Shown piece by piece: positions 59,251-64,000 of a DNA stretch of 64,000 nucleotides; the stretch's first letter is position 1; each line of letters begins with the position of its first letter. The notes below the pieces were generated by a model. It searched no databases. It saw only the letters and a list, made by a program, of their open reading frames with translations, and was not told where the DNA came from. The position numbers were made by a program, and so were the translations under genes. The stretch lies in the NCBI RefSeq assembly GCF_035944375.1, contig NZ_DASZBE010000043.1. One strand, given 5' to 3'. Source of the stretch: Allobosea sp035944375 (lineage in GTDB: Bacteria > Pseudomonadota > Alphaproteobacteria > Rhizobiales > Beijerinckiaceae).

Positions 59251-62036
59251 GAGCGACCCTCCTTGGCGCGCAGCAACTCCCAGAGCCGGTGCGGCAGCAC
59301 GGGCACCTGGCGCGGGGTGACACCGGTGGCATGGCGGATTGCGCCAAGGATCGCGGGCGCCGTCGGGACCAGCGCCGGTTCGCCGATGCCCTTGGCGCCG
59401 GAGGGGCCGAGCGGCTCGGGATCCTCGACCAGGATGATGTCGATCGGCGGCACGTCGCCGGCGGTCGGGATCAGGTAGTCGTGCAGGTTCTCGGTGCGGC
59501 CGGGGAGGTATTCCTCCATCAGCGCCAGACCGATGCCCTGCGCGATGCCACCATGGATCTGGCCCTCGACCAGCATCGGGTTGATCGCGCGGCCGACGTC
59601 ATGGGCGGCGACGATGCGGTTCAGCCTGATCGTGCCGAGATCGAGATCGACATCGAGCGAGGCGATCTGCGCGGCGAAGCCATAGGTGGCGTAAGGCACG
59701 CCCTGGCCCATCGAGTCGAGCGGGACGGTCGGCGGATCGAAGGATCCGATTCCCTCCAGCACCGTGCCGTCGGCCTGGGCGGGCAGGGCGGCGAGGTCGA
59801 TCCGCGCGACGACGCCGTTCTCCGCGACGGTGACGCTCGTCCCCTCCAGGGCCAGCCGCGCCATTGGGCCGGCATTGGTCAGGCGCAGGATCTCGGCGCG
59901 CAGCGCGGCGGCGGCGGCCTCGGCGGCCCGGCCGGAGACGAAGGTCTGGCGCGAGGCGGAGGTCTTGCCGGCGTCGAAGGTGAGCGCCGTATCGCCGAGC
60001 ACGAGGTCGAAGCGCTCGACCGGCAGGCCCAGCGCATCCGCGGCGATCTGGGTCAGGACGGTGGTCGAGCCCTGGCCGATGTCGACGGCACCGTTCCAGA
60101 AGGTCAGGCGGCCGTCCTGCGACAGCGTCACGCGCATGGTCGAGGGGTTCGACATGCCGGTATTGCCGATGCCGTACCACATGCAGCCGATGCCGACGCC
60201 GCGGCGGGTACGACCCTCGCTCGCATTGAAGGCGGCGGCATCCGCCAGCAGCCGCTGCCAGTGCGGCTTCAGCGCCTCCAGGCATTCGGCCAGCCCGGCG
60301 CTGGCTTCGAGACGCTGGCCTGATGGCGTCGTGTCACCGGCGCGGATCGCGTTGATCAGCCGGAACTCCAGCCGGTCGAGGCCGGCGGCCGTGGCGAGGT
60401 CGTCGAAGAGGCTTTCCTGGGCGAGCGCCGCCTGCGGCACGCCGAAGCCGCGGAAGGCGCCCGAGGGCGGACCGTTGGTGTAGATGGCGCGGGAAAGATT
60501 GCGGACATGGGGCACCTTGTAGGGCCCCGTCGCATGCACCGGCACGCGGCCTGCCACGGTCGGTCCCCAGGAAGCATAGGCGCCGGTGTCGAAATCGCCC
60601 TCCATCGCATAGGCGACGAGCCGGCCTTCCGCATCGCAGGCAGCCTTCGCCTGGATCGAGGAGGGATGGCGCTTGGTCGAGGAGATCATCGATTCGATGC
60701 GCGAGAAGACGCAGCGCACCGGCCGGTCCAGCACCCAGGCCGCCACCGCCAGCATCGGCTGCAGCGAGACGTCGAGCTTGCCACCGAAGCCGCCGCCGCA
60801 GGCGGAGGGCAGGATGCGGACGCTCTCCAGCGGCAGACCGAGCACGCGGGCGACCTCGTCGCGGTCCATATAGGGCGCCTGCGTGCAGGCGAAGATCTCG
60901 ATCGTCTCGCCGATGCGTTTTGCATAGCCGGCTTCGGGTTCGATATAGGCATGCTCGACGAAGCCGGTCTCGAAGGCGCCATGAGCGACATGGGCGGCCT
61001 GCGCGAAGCCCGCCTCGACGTCGCCGCGCTCGACGCGGCCGCGCGTCAGCACGTTGTCCGGCACGAAATCATGCAGGGTGAAGGCGCCCTCGGCCAGCGC
61101 CGCGGCGCTGCCGATCATCGCCGGCAGCGGCTCCCAGGCGATCGGGAACGCGTCGATGCTGAGGGCCTCGACCGCCTCCTTCTCGCCGACCACCGCCAGC
61201 ACGCATTCGCCGCGATAGCGCGTCTCCCCGGTTGAGAAGACGGGCTGGTCCTTGAGATGCGGATAGATGCCGAAGGAGTTCTCGCCCGGCACGTCCTGCG
61301 CGGTGAAGACCCGCACCAGCCCGGGCCGCGCGGCGACGAAGGCGTCGAGATCGCCCAGCGTGAAGCGCGCGCGCGGATGCGGGCAGCGGATCGCGCGCAG
61401 CCAGAGCGCATCGTCGGGAGCGCTGTCGGCGCCATAGCGCTCGGAACCGGCGACCTTGGGCGCGCCGTCGAGACGGGCGAGGCGGCTGCCGATCGAAGGA
61501 CCTTCGACCTGGGTGACGATCGTCCCGCCGCCCATGAAGCGATGGGCGTCGCGCACCGCCTGGACGATCTTGAGATAGCCGGTGCAGCGGCAAAGCACGC
61601 CGCCGAGCGCGTCCAGCGTCTCGCGCTCGCCGGGCTGCGGGTTGCGCCGCAGCAGATCATAGGCCGCCATCAGCATGCCCGGCGTGCAGATGCCGCACTG
61701 GGCCGCGCCATGGACCTGGAAGGCCTGCTGGAGCGCGGCGCCGATCGCCGTCTCCGCCAGCCCCTCGACCGTGAGCACGTCGCGGCCGGCGATCTGGCCG
61801 ACCGGCACGAGGCAGGCACAGGCCTGGGCCTCGTCGATCAGGACGGTGCAGGCGCCGCAATCGCCGGCGTCGCAGCCGACCTTGGTCCCGGTGGCGCCGA
61901 GGCTCGCGCGCAGAACCTCGCTGAGGCGGCTGTCGGGCGCGTCGCCCAGCGCGACATCGGCGCCGTTGAGCCGGAAGGCGATGGCGTCCGCGGCATGAGC
62001 GGTGGCGGCGAGAGCCGAGCGGTCATGGATGGTCAC
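59247..62036 (-). CDS. Molybdenum hydroxylase, fused 2Fe-2S and molybdopterin subunits (probable nicotinate dehydrogenase)
   Basis: A 929-residue xanthine-oxidase-family protein. Residues 15-170 are the two 2Fe-2S domains (GCDAGDCGACTVLI, and GICTPGMLMA plus LCRCTGYLKIV). Residues 180-929 are the molybdopterin part, with GGGFGGKLD, SGAFRGFGVPQ and the C-terminal catalytic glutamate in GAKGIGEPALVP. Usually these are separate small and large subunits; here they are one chain. With the FAD protein encoded upstream it should hydroxylate nicotinate to 6-hydroxynicotinate. The GTG start at 62036 overlaps the FAD-subunit stop (GTGA). It is possible that the substrate is another N-heterocycle. Confidence 0.88.
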   Translation of the reverse strand: MTIHDRSALAATAHAADAIAFRLNGADVALGDAPDSRLSEVLRASLGATGTKVGCDAGDCGACTVLIDEAQACACLVPVGQIAGRDVLTVEGLAETAIGAALQQAFQVHGAAQCGICTPGMLMAAYDLLRRNPQPGERETLDALGGVLCRCTGYLKIVQAVRDAHRFMGGGTIVTQVEGPSIGSRLARLDGAPKVAGSERYGADSAPDDALWLRAIRCPHPRARFTLGDLDAFVAARPGLVRVFTAQDVPGENSFGIYPHLKDQPVFSTGETRYRGECVLAVVGEKEAVEALSIDAFPIAWEPLPAMIGSAAALAEGAFTLHDFVPDNVLTRGRVERGDVEAGFAQAAHVAHGAFETGFVEHAYIEPEAGYAKRIGETIEIFACTQAPYMDRDEVARVLGLPLESVRILPSACGGGFGGKLDVSLQPMLAVAAWVLDRPVRCVFSRIESMISSTKRHPSSIQAKAACDAEGRLVAYAMEGDFDTGAYASWGPTVAGRVPVHATGPYKVPHVRNLSRAIYTNGPPSGAFRGFGVPQAALAQESLFDDLATAAGLDRLEFRLINAIRAGDTTPSGQRLEASAGLAECLEALKPHWQRLLADAAAFNASEGRTRRGVGIGCMWYGIGNTGMSNPSTMRVTLSQDGRLTFWNGAVDIGQGSTTVLTQIAADALGLPVERFDLVLGDTALTFDAGKTSASRQTFVSGRAAEAAAAALRAEILRLTNAGPMARLALEGTSVTVAENGVVARIDLAALPAQADGTVLEGIGSFDPPTVPLDSMGQGVPYATYGFAAQIASLDVDLDLGTIRLNRIVAAHDVGRAINPMLVEGQIHGGIAQGIGLALMEEYLPGRTENLHDYLIPTAGDVPPIDIILVEDPEPLGPSGAKGIGEPALVPTAPAILGAIRHATGVTPRQVPVLPHRLWELLRAKEGRS

Positions 62037-62911
62037 GCTGCGGCCTCCATCGGCTTGCCGGCGAGTTGGGTCAGCGCCCGGCGCACCATCACGAGCGCGG
62101 CATCGCGGCGATAGGCGGCGCTGGCGCGGACATCATCGATCGGCGCCAGAGCGGCGAGGTCTTCGGGCTGGACCAGGGCGGCGAGATCGCCGGCCGGCTG
62201 CCCGATGAGCCGGGCCTGCAGCGCAGACAGCCGAAGCGGCGCAGCGGAACAGGCGCCGACGGCGATGCGGGCATCGGAGACCAGTCCGGCGCCATCGGTC
62301 GCGATGATCGCGGCGACGGAGGCGATGGAGATGACGAGATAGGCGCGCGCGCCGAGCTTGAGGAAGGTCGAGCGGGCGCTCTCCGGCTGGGCGGGGACAT
62401 GGATCGCGACCAGGATCTCGTCGGGCTCCAGCGCGGTGCGGCGGTTGCCCAGCACGAAGTCTGCGAGCGGCAGGCGGCGGCGGCCGCGCAGGCTGGTCAG
62501 TTCCACTTCCGCGTCGAGCGCCAGCAGCGGCGGCACGCCGTCGGCCGCAGGCGAGGCGTTGCAGAGATTGCCGCCGATCGTGCCGCGATTCTGGATCTGG
62601 ACGCCGCCGACCTGCCGGCTGGCCTGTTTCAAAGCGTCGAAGGCGGGCGGGAGCGCGGCCTCCGCCAGGGCACTCCAGGTCGCGGTCGCGCCGATCCGGG
62701 TTCCCGCGGCGTCATGCTGGATGCCGGAGAGTTCGGGCACGGCGCCGAGGTCGAGCACATCACGGCTGAAGGGCTGGAACCAGGCGCTCTTATGCGTACG
62801 GACCGGATAGACATCGGTGCCGCCGGCGAGGAGCGCCAGGGGCGTCTCGCCGGCCTGCGCGCGCAGCGCCAGCGCCTCCTCCAGCGTGGTGGGCCGCAGA
62901 TAGCGCGCCAT
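62033..62911 (-). CDS. FAD-binding subunit of the molybdenum hydroxylase (CoxM/CutM family)
   Basis: A 292-residue FAD protein. FAD motifs are LLAGGTDVYPV and NRGTIGGNLCNASPAADG, the two typical FAD-binding stretches of this family. The C-terminal CO-dehydrogenase flavoprotein domain follows. The ATG at 62911 has GGGGAG six bases upstream. It is the first gene of the minus-strand operon (FAD subunit, fused hydroxylase, reductase, UPF0280) and has a MarR-box candidate 46-63 bp upstream. Confidence 0.9.
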   Translation of the reverse strand: MARYLRPTTLEEALALRAQAGETPLALLAGGTDVYPVRTHKSAWFQPFSRDVLDLGAVPELSGIQHDAAGTRIGATATWSALAEAALPPAFDALKQASRQVGGVQIQNRGTIGGNLCNASPAADGVPPLLALDAEVELTSLRGRRRLPLADFVLGNRRTALEPDEILVAIHVPAQPESARSTFLKLGARAYLVISIASVAAIIATDGAGLVSDARIAVGACSAAPLRLSALQARLIGQPAGDLAALVQPEDLAALAPIDDVRASAAYRRDAALVMVRRALTQLAGKPMEAAA

Positions 62912-62956
62912 GGCCAGCTCCCCTCGACAGTGACGATCCGGAACCCGTGCTGATTA

Positions 62957-62974
62957 TTGTTAGTATACAAACAA
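62957..62974. promoter_or_regulatory. MarR-box candidate upstream of the FAD-subunit operon
   Basis: TTGTTAGTATACAAACAA is a near-perfect 18-bp palindrome (one mismatched pair). It is 46 bp before the ATG of the minus-strand operon. It shares 14 of 18 positions with the site at 63629-63646 on the other side of marR. Confidence 0.6.
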
Positions 62975-63008
62975 GGTGGCGCAAGCAGAATTTGCGGGCA
63001 GCTGGTGC

Positions 63009-63503
63009 TCAATCGAGACGCGCCAGCAGCGCGAGCAGGCGCTCGGCCTCCTCGCGGGAGAGGGGCGACAGGGTCGCGGCCGTGATGGCGCGCGCCTTCT
63101 CGGTGAGGCCCGGCATCGCCTCCAGCCCGGCCGGCGTCAGGCGGACGCGGACGCGGCGCTGGTCGTCCGGATCCGGGCGACGCTCGACCAGCCCGCGCTC
63201 GGCGAGGCGCGCGATGACGCCCTTGATCGTCGCGGGGTCCATGGCGGTCATCCGCCCGAGCTGATTCTGGGAGATATCCTCGCCGCCGCCGAGTTTCGCC
63301 ATCGCGGCGAACTGGGTCGGCGTCGGCCCGTCCTCGCCCATGATGCGCTGGAAGATGGCGATGTGGCGCTGCTGCGCGCGCCGCATCAGGAAGCCGACCT
63401 GCTCCTCGAGCACATAGCTCTCGGCGGGCTTGCGCCCGCGCCTGATGGCGTCGGCAGGCGTCTCGCCATCCACCTCGACGATGGGGGACTCGATGCGCGT
63501 CAT
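63009..63503 (-). CDS. MarR-family transcriptional regulator
   Basis: A 164-residue winged-helix regulator. The DNA-binding region is GEDISQNQLGRMTAMDPATIK plus VIARLAERGLVERRPDPDDQRR, the MarR wing (DxRxxRxxL-like). Dimer helices flank it. It lies between the minus-strand hydroxylase operon and the divergent amidohydrolase, and both promoters carry similar palindromes. It is probably a repressor released by nicotinate or 6-hydroxynicotinate (inference). Confidence 0.88.
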   Translation of the reverse strand: MTRIESPIVEVDGETPADAIRRGRKPAESYVLEEQVGFLMRRAQQRHIAIFQRIMGEDGPTPTQFAAMAKLGGGEDISQNQLGRMTAMDPATIKGVIARLAERGLVERRPDPDDQRRVRVRLTPAGLEAMPGLTEKARAITAATLSPLSREEAERLLALLARLD

Positions 63504-63628
63504 GGCGGTCTTCTAGCCTCCTCGGCGGTGGGCGCTCAGGCGCAAGCGGGCGCCCTCGCCAGCAGCGCGCCAGACCCTTGTCAGGCCCTTGGCCAGCCCC
63601 TTGCCAGCAGCGGCGGGCCTCTCCATGA

Positions 63629-63646
63629 TTGTTATTACACATTCAA
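63629..63646. promoter_or_regulatory. MarR-box candidate upstream of the enamidase-like gene
   Basis: TTGTTATTACACATTCAA resembles the 18-bp box at 62957-62974 at 14 of 18 positions. It is flanked by a GATTG/CAATC inverted repeat (63627-63631 and 63644-63648) and lies 49 bp before the ATG at 63696. Confidence 0.5.
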
Positions 63647-63695
63647 TCGCCGCCTGTCCCATCGAGGTGCCGGCGGCAGGGCTGCGGAGATCCAG

Positions 63696-64000
63696 ATGGC
63701 TCACGACGTCGCGGCGGGACCCGCCAAGGGCAAGCTGGTGGTCCGCAACATCGGCCTGCTGCTCTCGGGCGATCTGAACAAGCCGATCCTCGATGCCGAT
63801 GCGATCGTCGTCGTCGACGGGCGCATCGCCGCGATCGGCAAGGCGGCCGATCTCGATTGCTCCGGCGCCGACACCGTGATCGACGCGAAGGGCTCAGGCC
63901 TGTCGCCGGGCCTGATCGATTCCCATTGCCACCCGGTCTTCGGCGACTGGACGCCGCGCCAGAACCAGCTCGGCTGGATCGAGATGGGGGTGAATGGCGG
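63696..64000 (+). CDS. Enamidase-like amidohydrolase, N-terminal fragment (runs off the right edge)
   Basis: The first 101 codons are present. The ATG at 63696 has GGAGA five bases upstream. The start reads KLVVRNIGLLLSGDLNKPIL, then VVDGRIAAIGKAADLD and a metal-binding segment LSPGLIDSHCHPVFGDWTPR. The amidohydrolase motif is normally HxH; here it is HCH. The pattern closely resembles Eubacterium barkeri enamidase, which opens 1,4,5,6-tetrahydro-6-oxonicotinate to 2-formylglutarate and ammonia. Together with the reductase it forms steps 2 and 3 of the pathway. The C-terminal part is outside the window. Confidence 0.82.
   Translation, partial: MAHDVAAGPAKGKLVVRNIGLLLSGDLNKPILDADAIVVVDGRIAAIGKAADLDCSGADTVIDAKGSGLSPGLIDSHCHPVFGDWTPRQNQLGWIEMGVNG

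Overview
The window is about 64 kb of high-GC DNA with dense alphaproteobacterial gene order. The gene set (FdsGBACD formate dehydrogenase, BchE/BchJ, a BigR-type sulfide operon, a FixL/FixK-like pair, a TonB system, and nicotinate catabolism of the Azorhizobium type) points to the Hyphomicrobiales, most plausibly a Bosea-like organism. The taxon is inferred from gene content only; no rRNA is present. There is one tRNA, tRNA-Gln(CTG).

Layout. 1-3.9 kb: start of guaB (minus strand), a small exported protein, a DHA2 MFS exporter, a small membrane protein and rlmE. 3.9-6.8 kb: a Ppx/GppA phosphatase (co-directional with rlmE) divergent from glpK. 7.1-21.5 kb: a type I secretion ABC/HlyD pair, a 360-bp AT-rich control region and a 3663-residue RTX/cadherin/Ig-like protein that is its likely substrate. 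21.6-23.9 kb: bchE-bchJ, behind a promoter with an FNR/FixK-type box and a PpsR-type box. 24.2-31.4 kb: a LysR regulator and fdsGBACD. 31.8 kb: tRNA-Gln. 32.3-35.9 kb: a TRAP transporter with a cyclase-family hydrolase. 35.9-39.1 kb: a TauE exporter, a persulfide-dioxygenase-like MBL protein, two YeeE/YedE proteins and a DUF2892 protein, divergent from a BigR-like ArsR repressor. 39.1-47.4 kb: an SDR, an APH/AAA kinase, a zinc ADH with a hypothetical protein, an OmpR-family regulator, a FixK-like CRP regulator, a FixL-like hybrid kinase and a phosphoribosyltransferase. 47.7-50.2 kb: exbB-exbD-tonB. 50.3-51.4 kb: an orphan protein, then a candidate antisense-strand small RNA. 51.8-56.7 kb: a LIV-type ABC importer with a fused LivH-LivM permease. 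56.7-64 kb: UPF0280 protein, 6-hydroxynicotinate reductase-like protein, fused molybdenum hydroxylase, FAD subunit, MarR regulator and, divergently, the start of an enamidase-like amidohydrolase. Together these look like a reductive nicotinate/6-hydroxynicotinate pathway.

Central inference. Three sites of the form TTGA-N6-(T/G)CAA lie 53-55 bp upstream of the start codons of bchE, the APH/AAA kinase and adhP. The window also encodes a FixK-type regulator with the E..SR recognition pattern, and a hybrid kinase whose second PAS domain keeps every residue I compared with the heme pocket of Bradyrhizobium FixL. This suggests a local low-oxygen regulon joining bacteriochlorophyll synthesis to a conserved hypoxia-type gene set. 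Other observations not given by gene calling are a probable sRNA with anti-Shine-Dalgarno loops at 51.5 kb, a pair of matching MarR boxes on either side of the marR gene, and three classes of intergenic palindromic repeats between 53 and 58 kb.
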